NCBI RefSeq assembly: GCF_030036535.1
Contig: NZ_CP080388.1
Coordinates: 1,426,001-1,490,000, forward strand
DNA: 64,000 bases
Direction: 5' to 3'
From: Agrobacterium cucumeris
GTDB lineage: Bacteria; Pseudomonadota; Alphaproteobacteria; Rhizobiales; Rhizobiaceae
Shown here one piece after another: positions 28,324 through 36,402 of the stretch. Numbering within the stretch: position 1 is the first letter of the stretch; each line of letters starts with the position of its first letter. A program made the translations under genes and the position numbers. The notes beneath the pieces are model-generated. The model had not been told where the DNA came from. It did no database searches and was given only the letters and a program-made list of their open reading frames with translations.

Positions 28324-28743
28324 TCAATCCAAAAGGTCGGCCGGAACCTTGCCGCCGTTTTCGGCGAGTTTCTTGATGACGGCCTTGTGCAGCCAGATAT
28401 TCATCGTGGCCGAATCCGAGGTATCACCGGTATAACCCAGTTCGCCCGCCAGCTCTTTTCTGGCGCTGAGGCTGCTATCCAGATCAAGAGCTTTCAGAAG
28501 GTCGACGATCGAGTGTTTCCAGTCGAGCTTCTGTCCGTTCTTTTTGACTGCCGCATCCAGAATGGAGGCGACGTCGACGCTGCCGGTGGATGCCGGAGCG
28601 CTGGCTGTCGGTGCCGCCGAAGCAGGCTGGGCGGGTGCTGCCGGGCTTGCGGCAGTCGTTGGCGTGCCGGCCGGTGCCGAAGTCTGCGGGGCGGCCTCGG
28701 CCTTGCCGAAAATCGCGTTCTTGATCTTGTCGAAAAAGCTCAT
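28324..28743 (-). CDS. DUF3597 domain protein
   Basis: The 139-residue protein starts MSFFDKIKNAIFGKAEAAP, continues through an Ala/Pro/Thr-rich linker (about 18-60), and ends in a conserved domain (about 62-139) with VDVASILDAAVKKNGQKLDW and ARKELAGELGYTGD. This is the DUF3597 pattern; relatives are small, linker-bearing proteins of unknown function, often near stress genes. It is the middle gene of a three-gene minus-strand unit. Confidence 0.85.
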   Translation of the reverse strand: MSFFDKIKNAIFGKAEAAPQTSAPAGTPTTAASPAAPAQPASAAPTASAPASTGSVDVASILDAAVKKNGQKLDWKHSIVDLLKALDLDSSLSARKELAGELGYTGDTSDSATMNIWLHKAVIKKLAENGGKVPADLLD

Positions 28744-28755
28744 TCTTGTGCTCCC

Positions 28756-29007
28756 TTATCGGCGAATTGCACGCCCGACGGCGATGAGAATGCAGGCGCC
28801 GATGAAACCGGCGATGAGATAACCAATCCAGCCTCCGAGCGAGACGCCAATCAGCCCCAGAAGGAAATTGGCGACGATGGCGCCGACGATGCCGAGAATA
28901 ATGTTCATGAAAACACCCATATTGCTTTTCATGAACTGTTCGGCGAGCCAACCGGCTACGCCGCCGATGATGATTGCTGCAATCCAGCCAACTTGTGCGT
29001 CTTCCAT
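28756..29007 (-). CDS. GlsB/YeaQ/YmgE family stress-response membrane protein
   Basis: An 83-residue membrane protein with three hydrophobic, glycine-rich segments: WIAAIIIGGVAGWLAEQFM, GVFMNIILGIVGAIVANFLL and GYLIAGFIGACILIAVGRAI. The family is small inner-membrane proteins induced by stress and often linked to general stress sigma factors. It leads the three-gene unit. I looked for an EcfG-type promoter (GGAAC-N16-CGTT) upstream and did not see one. Confidence 0.9.
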   Translation of the reverse strand: MEDAQVGWIAAIIIGGVAGWLAEQFMKSNMGVFMNIILGIVGAIVANFLLGLIGVSLGGWIGYLIAGFIGACILIAVGRAIRR

Positions 29008-29072
29008 AATAAGCCTTTCCTTTGTAAGAGAGGTCCGCAGGCATATGGACAGGCTTTTGCGCGCACTGATCC

Positions 29073-29099
29073 CCCCGCCTTGAATGACCCCAGGCGGGG
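29073..29099. other. GC-rich hairpin between the stress unit and nadC
   Basis: CCCCGCCT (29073-29080) pairs with AGGCGGGG (29092-29099) around an 11-base loop. It lies after the nadC stop on the minus strand. There is no T-run on either side, so it is only a weak candidate for the end of the nadABC transcript. Confidence 0.4.
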
Positions 29100-29156
29100 T
29101 AACAACGCAGATGCGGAGATTTGGTTCCCTGCGGCGCGCCCGGACGGCCTTATTCT

Positions 29157-30014
29157 TTAGCCCCGGCTTTGAAAATCCAGCCCGATATCGAGAACCGGTG
29201 CGCTGTGCGTCAGCCAGCCGACGGAGATGAGATCGATGCCGCTTGCAGCGATGGCTGCCGCCGTCTGCGGGTTGATGCGGCCGGAGGCTTCGGTGATGGC
29301 GCGCCCGGCGACGATCGCCACGGCCTCGCGCAATTGTTCCGGTGTCATGTTGTCGAGGAGAACCGCATCGACACCTTCGTCCATCACCTCGCGCAATTGA
29401 GCGAGCGTATCGACCTCCACTTCGATTTTGACGAGATGGCCCACGCCCTGTTTGGCGCTTCGGATGGCGGCACGGACGCCGCCCGCCACGGCAATATGGT
29501 TATCCTTGATGAGGACGGCATCATAAAGCGCGAAACGGTGGTTCATGCCGCCGCCGGCGCGCACGGCGTATTTTTCGAGCGCCCTGAGGCCGGGCGTCGT
29601 CTTGCGGGTGCAGGCGATTGAGGCCTTGCTGCCGGAGATGGATGCGGCGATTTTTGCGGTAACGGAGGCGATGCCCGAGAGATGGCCGAGAAAATTCAGC
29701 GCTGTGCGCTCCGCCGTCAGAAGCCCGCGGGAAGGGCCTTCGATCGTCGCGATGATATCGCCGGGCGCAACGGTCGCTCCATCCTCAACGTGTCGTTTCA
29801 GTATGATGGCGGGATCGACAAGCTGGAAAGCAAGCTCCGCCGCATCGAGACCGGCAATAACGCCCGGTTCGCGCGCGGCCATGACGACGACCGAGCGATG
29901 ATTGGCGGGAATGACGGCGGCGGAGGTTATGTCGCCTGCAAGCCCCAGATCTTCCAGAAGGGCGTTGCGCACAAGCGGCTCGATGATGAGACGTGGCAGG
30001 GGGGCAAGGTTCAT
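29157..30014 (-). CDS. nadC: Nicotinate-nucleotide diphosphorylase (quinolinate phosphoribosyltransferase)
   Basis: NadC converts quinolinate and PRPP to nicotinate mononucleotide. The 285-residue protein starts MNLAPLPRLIIEPLV at 30014; 18 open codons upstream overlap nadB and are not used. LLEDLGLAGDITS, EGPSRGLLTAERTALNFLGH and TRKTTPGLR (phosphate- and quinolinate-binding) are all present, and DAVLLDNMTP lies near the end. The start is one base after the nadB stop, so translation is coupled. Confidence 0.96.
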   Translation of the reverse strand: MNLAPLPRLIIEPLVRNALLEDLGLAGDITSAAVIPANHRSVVVMAAREPGVIAGLDAAELAFQLVDPAIILKRHVEDGATVAPGDIIATIEGPSRGLLTAERTALNFLGHLSGIASVTAKIAASISGSKASIACTRKTTPGLRALEKYAVRAGGGMNHRFALYDAVLIKDNHIAVAGGVRAAIRSAKQGVGHLVKIEVEVDTLAQLREVMDEGVDAVLLDNMTPEQLREAVAIVAGRAITEASGRINPQTAAAIAASGIDLISVGWLTHSAPVLDIGLDFQSRG

Positions 30015-30015
30015 G

Positions 30016-31584
30016 TCAGGCGCTCCGCGCAATGCTGGAAGAAGAAAAGCTGGATGAGGAAAGGTCATGGCCGATGGAGATGACGTCGGTCAGGCTCAGC
30101 CTGCGTCGTGTGGCCGCCGCGTCCTTTCCGGGAAAATCGTCGCGAAAATGCGCGCCGCGCGATTCCGTGCGCAGCGCCGCAAAGACGGCGATGGTGAGGC
30201 CGATAAGGGCGGGATCGGATGCCGGGCCTTCCTGTTCGGCAAGCGGCAGCAGGTCCCGGATCGCTTCGCTCAAACCTGCTGCATGTCTCACAATGCCGAG
30301 ATGGCGGGAAACGATGGGCCGGACGGCAGCGAGATCGGCGGCCACACAGTCGGGGGCTGCGCTTGGCGCAACAGTTGCCGGCCCTGCCGTGCGTGCCTGT
30401 TGACCGGCAATGTCCTGCGCTGCGCGCATGCCCATGGCGGCGGCTTCCAGCAGGGAATTGCTGGCGAGCCGGTTGGCGCCGTGCAGACCCGTGCAGGCGG
30501 TTTCACCCGCAACCCACAGGCCCGGCACCGAGCTCTGGCCTGCGCCATCCGTAGCGACGCCGCCCATATGGTAATGCACGGCGGGACGCACGGGCACAAG
30601 CTCGCGGGCGGGGTCTATGCCGGCCTCGCGGCAGAGCAGGTCAATAGAGGGGAAGCGCAGTGAAAAGCCGGAACCAAGCGCCTTGCGGGCATCGAGAAAG
30701 ACCGCGCCGCCGCGCAGGATTTCCCGATCGATGGCGCGGGCGACGATATCACGCGATGCAAGCTCGGCACCCGGCACCGCCGCCATGAAACGCTCGCCGT
30801 TTTCATTGAGCAGAAGCGCGCCTTCGCCCCGAACCGCCTCGCTGACCAGCGCCAGCGGCCGTCTGGGCGAGGAAAGCGCCGTCGGGTGAAACTGGACGAA
30901 TTCCATATCGGTAAGGATGGCGCCGGCCCGCGCGGCGAGCATGATGCCTTGGCCGAAATTGCCGGAGGGATTGGTCGTCGCCTCGTAAAGCCCACCAAGG
31001 CCGCCGGTCGCAAGAATGACCTGCGTGGCCGGCAGAATGAAACTGCCCTTCGGGCCGACGCAGGCAAGACCGGTGATAATGCCCTCTTCCGTCAATAGAC
31101 GACGCACTTCCGTGCCTTCCATGACAGTGATGGACGGCATGCGAAGGACTGCGGTTGCGAGCGCCCTGACAATGGCCGCGCCCGAACCGTCGCCTTCCGC
31201 ATGCAGGATGCGCCGCCGGCCATGGGCAGCCTCCAGCCCGAAGACGAGTTTCCCCCCGGCATCGCGGTCGAAGCGCACGCCGGCCCACTCCAGCGCCTCG
31301 ATGACGGCGGGGGCGGCGGAAACGATCTCCTCGGCCATATCCGCGTCGCAGAGCCCGTCGCCTGCGGCGAGCGTGTCGGCAAGATGCAGGGCGGGGCTAT
31401 CGTCCGGGCTGAGACTTGCGGCAATACCGCCCTGCGCCCAGGCGCTTGAGGTTTCGCCGCCGAGCGCCCCGCGTGTCAGAAGCAGCACGGACTGCGGCGC
31501 AAGCGTCAGCGCCGCCATCAGGCCGGCAATGCCGCTACCGACGACGACTGTCCAGTCCTGCTGCGTCGGAAGGCGTTCGCTCAT
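30016..31584 (-). CDS. nadB: L-aspartate oxidase
   Basis: NadB is an FAD enzyme that oxidises L-aspartate to iminoaspartate, the substrate of NadA. The 522-residue protein has the FAD loop [19 protein letters not shown] at its N-terminus, [20 protein letters not shown] near 235, the [16 protein letters not shown] segment and [20 protein letters not shown], typical of the succinate dehydrogenase/aspartate oxidase flavoprotein family. It lies between nadA (overlap ATGA) and nadC. Confidence 0.96.
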   Translation of the reverse strand: MSERLPTQQDWTVVVGSGIAGLMAALTLAPQSVLLLTRGALGGETSSAWAQGGIAASLSPDDSPALHLADTLAAGDGLCDADMAEEIVSAAPAVIEALEWAGVRFDRDAGGKLVFGLEAAHGRRRILHAEGDGSGAAIVRALATAVLRMPSITVMEGTEVRRLLTEEGIITGLACVGPKGSFILPATQVILATGGLGGLYEATTNPSGNFGQGIMLAARAGAILTDMEFVQFHPTALSSPRRPLALVSEAVRGEGALLLNENGERFMAAVPGAELASRDIVARAIDREILRGGAVFLDARKALGSGFSLRFPSIDLLCREAGIDPARELVPVRPAVHYHMGGVATDGAGQSSVPGLWVAGETACTGLHGANRLASNSLLEAAAMGMRAAQDIAGQQARTAGPATVAPSAAPDCVAADLAAVRPIVSRHLGIVRHAAGLSEAIRDLLPLAEQEGPASDPALIGLTIAVFAALRTESRGAHFRDDFPGKDAAATRRRLSLTDVISIGHDLSSSSFSSSSIARSA

Positions 31585-32552
31585 ACCTCCAGCATCCTTT
31601 CCACTGCGCGGCGGGCGGCGACTGCGATTGTCGGGTCGACCGTCACCTCATGGCGGTTTTCCTCCAGTGCCGTGCGGATATTGCCAAGCGTGATGCGCTT
31701 CATATGCGGGCAAAGATTGCAGGGACGGATGAATTCGACATCGGGGTGATGCACGGCGACATTGTCGCTCATCGAGCATTCGGTCAGGAGCACCACGCGA
31801 GCGGGCCGCTCCCGACCGACATAATCCGACATCACCGCGGTGGAACCGGAAAAATCGGCGGCTTCCACGACATCCGGCGGACACTCCGGATGTGCCAGAA
31901 CGGTGACGCCCGGATGGCTCTCTCTCAATTCCCTGATGTCATCGGCGGTGAAGAGCTCGTGCACCTCGCAATGGCCACGCCAGGCGATCAGCTCGACATT
32001 GGTTTCCCGCGCCACGTTCTGCGCCAGATATTCATCCGGCAACATCAGCACACGCGGCACGCCGAGCGATTCCACAACCTGGCGGGCATTGCCGGAGGTG
32101 CAGCAAATATCGGACGCCGCCTTCACCGCCGCAGAGGTGTTCACGTAGGTTACGACTGGAACGCCGGGATAGGCCTTGCGCAACAGCGCAATATCTTCGG
32201 GCGTGATGGAGTCTGCCAGCGAGCAGCCGGCGGCCATATCCGGAATGAGCACGGTTTTTCCCGGATTGAGCAGCTTTGCCGTCTCGGCCATGAAATGCAC
32301 GCCGGCCAGAACGATAACATCCGCTTCCACCTCCATCGCCTTGCGCGCAAGGGCGAGGCTGTCGCCGACGATATCGGCGACGCCGTGGAAGATTTCCGGT
32401 GTCTGATAATTATGGGCGAGGATGACGGCGTTGCGTTTGCGCTTCAGCTCAAGGATCGCATCCACATCATCCTGAAAGCCCATCCATTCAGCCTTGGGAA
32501 TGACACGGCTGACCCGATCATAAAGGCTTGCAGCAGAAATCTGTTCGTTCAC
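31581..32552 (-). CDS. nadA: Quinolinate synthase NadA
   Basis: NadA condenses iminoaspartate with dihydroxyacetone phosphate to quinolinate and carries a [4Fe-4S] cluster. The 323-residue product starts at GTG 32552 after GGGAGA; a GTG two codons earlier is the alternative. Visible features are [30 protein letters not shown], the cysteines in [18 protein letters not shown] and [12 protein letters not shown], the last two being likely cluster ligands. The stop overlaps the nadB start. Two operators lie directly upstream. Confidence 0.95.
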   Translation of the reverse strand: MNEQISAASLYDRVSRVIPKAEWMGFQDDVDAILELKRKRNAVILAHNYQTPEIFHGVADIVGDSLALARKAMEVEADVIVLAGVHFMAETAKLLNPGKTVLIPDMAAGCSLADSITPEDIALLRKAYPGVPVVTYVNTSAAVKAASDICCTSGNARQVVESLGVPRVLMLPDEYLAQNVARETNVELIAWRGHCEVHELFTADDIRELRESHPGVTVLAHPECPPDVVEAADFSGSTAVMSDYVGRERPARVVLLTECSMSDNVAVHHPDVEFIRPCNLCPHMKRITLGNIRTALEENRHEVTVDPTIAVAARRAVERMLEV

Positions 32553-32567
32553 GAGCACTCTCCCATT

Positions 32568-32586
32568 TATACTCTTTTTGAGTATA
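32568..32586. promoter_or_regulatory. NadQ-type operator 1 upstream of nadA
   Basis: TATACTCTTTTTGAGTATA is a perfect inverted repeat: seven-base arms around TTTTT. It ends 16 bases from the nadA start on the minus strand, where a bound repressor would block transcription. A second related repeat lies 34 bases upstream (centre to centre). The regulator gene for NAD synthesis is next door. Confidence 0.75.
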
Positions 32587-32600
32587 TCTAGGGCAAAGAG

Positions 32601-32621
32601 ATATTCTCATTGTGAGCATAT
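32601..32621. promoter_or_regulatory. NadQ-type operator 2, overlapping the end of nadQ
   Basis: ATATTCTCA (32601-32609) and TGAGCATAT (32613-32621) are nine-base arms with one mismatch and a three-base spacer. Aligned on its centre with operator 1, both fit AT-CTC-N5-GAG-AT. The distance of 34 bases is about three helical turns, so two dimers could bind on the same face. Confidence 0.65.
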
Positions 32622-32622
32622 G

Positions 32623-33525
32623 TCAATTGCGGGAGAGTGGCAGTTTCGTTCCGGAAAGGGCACGTTCATCGAGCACGGTCTGGCGGAAGCGGAAAAGCTT
32701 TGCCGGCCGGCCGCCGGTTTCGCTCGTCATGTCGCCGGTCTCTTCCACCAGTTGCTGCTGCTCGATCAGCCGGCGGAAATTCTGCTTGTGCAGGGTCAGT
32801 CCCGCCAGCGCCTCTATCGCGCGCTGCAATTGCAGCAGGGTGAAGGTATCTGCCATCAGCTCGAAAACCACCGGGCGATATTTGATCTTGGCCCTCAGGC
32901 GAGCGATGCCGGTGGCGAGAATGCGGCGGTGATCGGCAAACATCGGCCTGCCGAAGTTGGTCCGGGGCTCGCTCTGGGCTTCCTCGACAAGGCCTGCCTC
33001 ATACAGCAACTCGTAGCGCTGCAGGGTGAGCTCCTCGTTCCAGCCGCCGCCATCGAGGCCGAAGGTAAAATCGGCCCGCAGGTGACGCTGGCTCTTGCAG
33101 GCAAGATCGGAGTCCGCCCAGGCGCGCAGCCTGTCGATGATGGTATCCAGAACCACCGGGCGTCCCTGCCGATGATCCTCCCAGGGCAGGTATTCATACC
33201 AGCCATGCCAGAGCGCGTGCCCGCTGCCCGATGATTCGTGCTCGCGAACCAGCCCCAGATAGCCGATGGAGATGGTTCGTCCGCCTGGGATATCGTTGTT
33301 ACGGTCGCGATCCGCGAAGGTGTAAAGCTGCTCGAGATAACCGACCGGATGATGGGTCTGTTCGTGGATCCACTCCCGCAGCCCGCTTTGCAGCGTTCTG
33401 TGCCCGAACTCGAATGGGCCTGAGGGAAGTGCCGCGCCCGCCCGGACGGTCATCACCCGCGGTTCGTCTCCCGTAATGGCGGTGACGACGGCAATGAGTT
33501 CAGCATGGGCAAGCCCGATGGTCAC
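32623..33525 (-). CDS. nadQ: Nudix-like transcriptional regulator of NAD metabolism (NadQ)
   Basis: The 300-residue protein has an N-terminal Nudix-like domain (LEQLYTFADRDRNN followed by GRTISIGYLGLVRE) without a clear intact GX5EX7REUXEEXGU catalytic box, and a C-terminal winged-helix region (FTLLQLQRAIEALAGL, HKQNFRRLIEQQQLV, GRPAKLFRFR). This is the layout of NrtR/NadQ-type repressors that sense NAD-related metabolites. The GTG at 33525 has AGGAG five bases upstream; the TTG ten codons earlier is not preferred. It precedes nadABC in the same orientation, and two operators lie between them, which supports NadQ. Confidence 0.82.
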   Translation of the reverse strand: MTIGLAHAELIAVVTAITGDEPRVMTVRAGAALPSGPFEFGHRTLQSGLREWIHEQTHHPVGYLEQLYTFADRDRNNDIPGGRTISIGYLGLVREHESSGSGHALWHGWYEYLPWEDHRQGRPVVLDTIIDRLRAWADSDLACKSQRHLRADFTFGLDGGGWNEELTLQRYELLYEAGLVEEAQSEPRTNFGRPMFADHRRILATGIARLRAKIKYRPVVFELMADTFTLLQLQRAIEALAGLTLHKQNFRRLIEQQQLVEETGDMTSETGGRPAKLFRFRQTVLDERALSGTKLPLSRN

Positions 33526-33735
33526 GGCGACTCCTGTCTTGGGTTGCGGTATCAACCTTCTTTGGCACAGGAAGGCTGGTTCGCCAACAAGGGGCAGGCG
33601 GCAAAGTGCTTTCTATATCCGCATAAAGTCTAAAGTAGCATATAATCAAACAAATGGATAAAATCTTGTGATTAGTAATGCATTTTTTGTTATGTTATAA
33701 AAAAGTTATAAGCATTCATATAGTGTAGAAAGCCG

Positions 33736-34110
33736 ATGTTAGAAGATATATCTCTGGAAGAGACGCTTATTGGTTATTATACGTGGAGCATCGGCCAGAA
33801 TCTGGTCTATCTGGATGCCGTAGCTTCGCGTCTGCGCGATTTCTCCTTTGAGGAGGCTTCTCGCGGCATTCCGGTGGAGAAGTTCATCGCCCAGGTTGAG
33901 GTTGGTTCACAGGCCCGGGTGGCGCGAGCGGTCCATAATTCGCTGACAAACGGTGAGTTTTACGATCAGGAGTGCCGGATTGATCTCAAGGCTGGCGGTT
34001 TCCGTTGGCTCAGGACGACGGGCAGGGTGATCCACGACTGCGACGGCGTTCCGATCATGGCAATGGGGACAATTCGCGATGTTACCGCGCGCAAGGTGCT
34101 GTTGATGTAA
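33736..34110 (+). CDS. Single PAS-domain protein
   Basis: The 124-residue protein is essentially one PAS_3-type domain: GYYTWSIGQNLVYLDAVASR at the start, RVARAVHNSLTNGEFYDQEC in the middle, and FRWLRTTGRVIHDCDGVPIM with GTIRDVTARK at the end. No output domain (kinase, GGDEF, HTH) is attached. Stand-alone PAS proteins may pass a signal by protein contact or be remnants of larger sensors. The upstream 180 bases are unusually AT-rich for the window. No neighbour explains its partner. Confidence 0.75.
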   Translation: MLEDISLEETLIGYYTWSIGQNLVYLDAVASRLRDFSFEEASRGIPVEKFIAQVEVGSQARVARAVHNSLTNGEFYDQECRIDLKAGGFRWLRTTGRVIHDCDGVPIMAMGTIRDVTARKVLLM

Positions 34111-34176
34111 TACGGCGTCTCCCCTACTCTGCAGCGAGATAGGGTCATATTTTATCGCTTTTGATGTTTCGGTGAC

Positions 34177-34704
34177 ATGGTTCGGCAGATCACAATTTTG
34201 CTGTTTCAGATCATGCTGGTGATAGGGTTCGGCATTGCCGGCATACGCATCGCCTCATTCTTCAATGGCGAAGATGGATATGAGACGGCCGCTCTTGCGG
34301 CAAACACGGAAATGCTGTGGACGACCTCCCCGGTAAAGGTCGATACCCGTCAGCAAAATTATGAACGAATCCCCACCCCGCCCGATCCCTATCCGCTAAA
34401 AATACATGCGGACCAGCGCCTGCGCGTGGTCGCCAGCAATCGTTTCACCTTCAAGGGCCAGGAATTCCGCCTTGCCGGCGTCGAAGACATCGATCGCAAC
34501 CGCGTCTGCGCCGGTGCTGATGGCCGCCGCTATGCCTGCGGCCTCAACGCCTTCAAGGCGCTGGAGAACCGGCTGCGCGGCAAATATCTCGAATGCCGGG
34601 TGGTGGAAGAGGGAGTGGCAGTCCAAACTGTTGAATGCGGGATCAAAGGGCAGGACGTGCGGGCGTTATTGCAGGAGAGGACCATGCCGGTCGCTGGCCG
34701 ATAG
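34177..34704 (+). CDS. Membrane-anchored, degenerate thermonuclease-like protein
   Basis: The 175-residue protein has one N-terminal hydrophobic segment (ITILLFQIMLVIGFGIAGI, residues 5-23), a linker, and a C-terminal region like the SNase/thermonuclease fold: FTFKGQEFRLAGVEDIDRN, then a DGRRYACGLNAFKALENRL stretch. In staphylococcal nuclease the catalytic residues are Arg35, Glu43 and Arg87. Here the FRL arginine is kept, but the position of Glu43 looks like Asp and the DRYGR segment with the second arginine is missing. It is therefore probably not an active nuclease. It may be an exported or periplasm-facing binding protein. Confidence 0.6.
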   Translation: MVRQITILLFQIMLVIGFGIAGIRIASFFNGEDGYETAALAANTEMLWTTSPVKVDTRQQNYERIPTPPDPYPLKIHADQRLRVVASNRFTFKGQEFRLAGVEDIDRNRVCAGADGRRYACGLNAFKALENRLRGKYLECRVVEEGVAVQTVECGIKGQDVRALLQERTMPVAGR

Positions 34705-34755
34705 GACGTCGGGCTATGTCTGTCTTGTGGATGATTAATCGTGTCTGGGAAGATT

Positions 34756-34831
<76 letters not shown>

Positions 34832-34930
34832 ATAAGGGTTCCGGCATTTCGTCCGGTTCCGGGAACCGAAGCGGCTGTTGTTCCGTTCGGTGGCGGCTTA
34901 CTACTTCGGCTAATCGAAGAGTGCAAGCAC

Positions 34931-34968
34931 AAAAAACAGCCCGGCTTCATTTTTTTGTCGCCGGGCTG
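34931..34968 (-). terminator. Terminator of the FYDLN acidic-protein gene
   Basis: On the minus strand CAGCCCGGC and GCCGGGCTG pair around a 14-base loop, directly followed by TTTTTT. It lies 16 bases beyond the stop of the acidic-protein gene and before the tRNA gene. Confidence 0.8.
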
Positions 34969-34983
34969 GTTTATCCAATAAGA

Positions 34984-35373
34984 TCAAGCTTCTTCGTCGT
35001 CGCCCGTAACGCCGATGATGCCGGACATGTCGTCATCATCGTCGTCTTCGTCAGCTTCAAGGAAGGTGTCGTCGTCGTCGCCGATTTCCACGTCGTCTTC
35101 GTCGTCGCCCATATCCGGAATCTCGTCGCCGCTGTTGTCGCCATCGGCATCTTCCAGCGATACGAGTTCGACTTCCGTGTTTTCGGTATCGACTTCCGCT
35201 ACTTCCTCTTCCTCAGCCTGCTCGAGCTTTGCCTGTGCCGTGCTTTCCTCGAAGAAGGAGAGCGGCCATGACTTGCCGGTATAGGGAGAAACGACCGGAT
35301 TGCGGTTCAGATCGTAGAACTTCTTGCCGGTATCGGGGTCTGTGCGCTTGGTACCAAGGTCCGCTTTTGCCAC
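34984..35373 (-). CDS. FYDLN acid domain protein (TIGR02300 type)
   Basis: The 129-residue protein starts MAKADLGTKRTDPDTGKKFY, carries the FYDLNRNPVVSPYTG signature and ends in a long, very acidic tail (about 55-125). Many relatives have cysteines in this N-terminal region forming a zinc-ribbon-like pattern; here they are replaced (TDPDTGKK, SPYTG), so metal binding is unlikely. The function of the family is unknown. It is divergent from cmk-rpsA, a neighbourhood shared with other rhizobia. Confidence 0.88.
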   Translation of the reverse strand: MAKADLGTKRTDPDTGKKFYDLNRNPVVSPYTGKSWPLSFFEESTAQAKLEQAEEEEVAEVDTENTEVELVSLEDADGDNSGDEIPDMGDDEDDVEIGDDDDTFLEADEDDDDDDMSGIIGVTGDDEEA

Positions 35374-35598
35374 TGTCTAAGCCTCAAATTGTCGAATGAG
35401 TTTCGGTGTGTACGCCGTAAAACCGGCATAGACTGTAAAATTTCTAGCCGGTCCCCTTAATCGTTGCGGTCTTTCGTGTCAAAGACAAACTTCGGGCATT
35501 ACCCTTGCAACGCACCTTATATGCCGGGCTGCTGATGAAGATTGGAAGCAGCCGAACGCCATATTATATGAATGACGCACACACAGGCAGAGAGCTTC
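35374..35598. other. Spacer between the FYDLN gene and cmk, without aroA
   Basis: The 225 bases between the divergent genes hold no credible gene. In many rhizobia aroA lies here, immediately upstream of cmk and rpsA. No remnant of aroA is recognisable. Promoters for both directions should be here, but I cannot mark them firmly. Confidence 0.6.
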
Positions 35599-36231
35599 AT
35601 GACATTCACGATCGCCATAGATGGACCGGCTGCGGCCGGCAAAGGAACGTTGTCGCGCAGGATCGCGGAAATCTATGGGTTCCATCATCTCGATACCGGT
35701 TTGACCTATAGAGCCACCGCCAAGGCCCTTCTCGATGCCGGCCTGCCGCTTGATGATGAGGGCGTGGCTGAAAAGGTGGCGCTGGAACTCGATCTTGCCG
35801 GTCTCGACCGCTCGGTGCTTTCCCGACACGATATCGGCGAGGCGGCATCGAAGATTGCAGTGATGACGCCGGTGAGGCGCGCACTCGTCAAGGCGCAGCA
35901 GCGTTTTGCGGCAAGGGAGCCGGGCACGGTGCTGGATGGCCGCGACATCGGCACGGTGGTCTGCCCGGATGCGCCGGTGAAGCTTTATGTCACGGCTTCG
36001 CCTGATGTCAGGGCAAGACGTCGTTACGACGAAATTCTGGCCAATGGCGGAGAGGCCGACTACGACGCCATCTTCGCCGAGGTGAAGAAACGCGACGAGC
36101 GCGACATGGGCCGCGCCGACAGCCCGTTGAAACCGGCTGAAGACGCGCACTTGCTAGATACGTCGGAAATGAGTATAGAGGCGGCGTTTCAGGCCGCGCG
36201 GGCGATCATCGACGCCGCCCTGAGGAAATAG
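35599..36231 (+). CDS. cmk: Cytidylate kinase
   Basis: Cmk phosphorylates CMP and dCMP with ATP. The 210-residue protein starts [20 protein letters not shown] with the P-loop, and [20 protein letters not shown] and the [22 protein letters not shown] segments are typical CMP kinase signatures. The open frame begins nine codons earlier, but the ATG at 35599 gives the normal N-terminus. rpsA follows after 171 bases, a pairing conserved in many proteobacteria. Confidence 0.95.
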   Translation: MTFTIAIDGPAAAGKGTLSRRIAEIYGFHHLDTGLTYRATAKALLDAGLPLDDEGVAEKVALELDLAGLDRSVLSRHDIGEAASKIAVMTPVRRALVKAQQRFAAREPGTVLDGRDIGTVVCPDAPVKLYVTASPDVRARRRYDEILANGGEADYDAIFAEVKKRDERDMGRADSPLKPAEDAHLLDTSEMSIEAAFQAARAIIDAALRK

Positions 36232-36306
36232 GTTTTTCGCGGAACCGCTTCATTTCGGTCCGCGTTTAGTCCGGAATTGCCTGAAGACATGTCCTTGCGC
36301 CGGAAA

Positions 36307-36321
36307 GCCTTTTAAAAAGGC
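36307..36321 (+). promoter_or_regulatory. Hairpin in the rpsA leader
   Basis: GCCTTTT and AAAAGGC form a seven-base inverted repeat around one A, about 82 bases before the rpsA ATG. In E. coli S1 binds its own leader hairpins and represses translation. A similar role here is only a suggestion. Confidence 0.3.
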
Positions 36322-36402
36322 GGGCATGGGTTCGGGTATCAACAACACTAGCCCACCGGCGCTTTTGTATTCGCCTTAGTGCGGATGCAACCAGGAGATT
36401 TC

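Noticed and set aside
29008..29156. EcfG-type stress promoter before the GlsB/YeaQ-like gene
   Set aside because: I looked for GGAAC-N16-17-CGTT and found no acceptable match.
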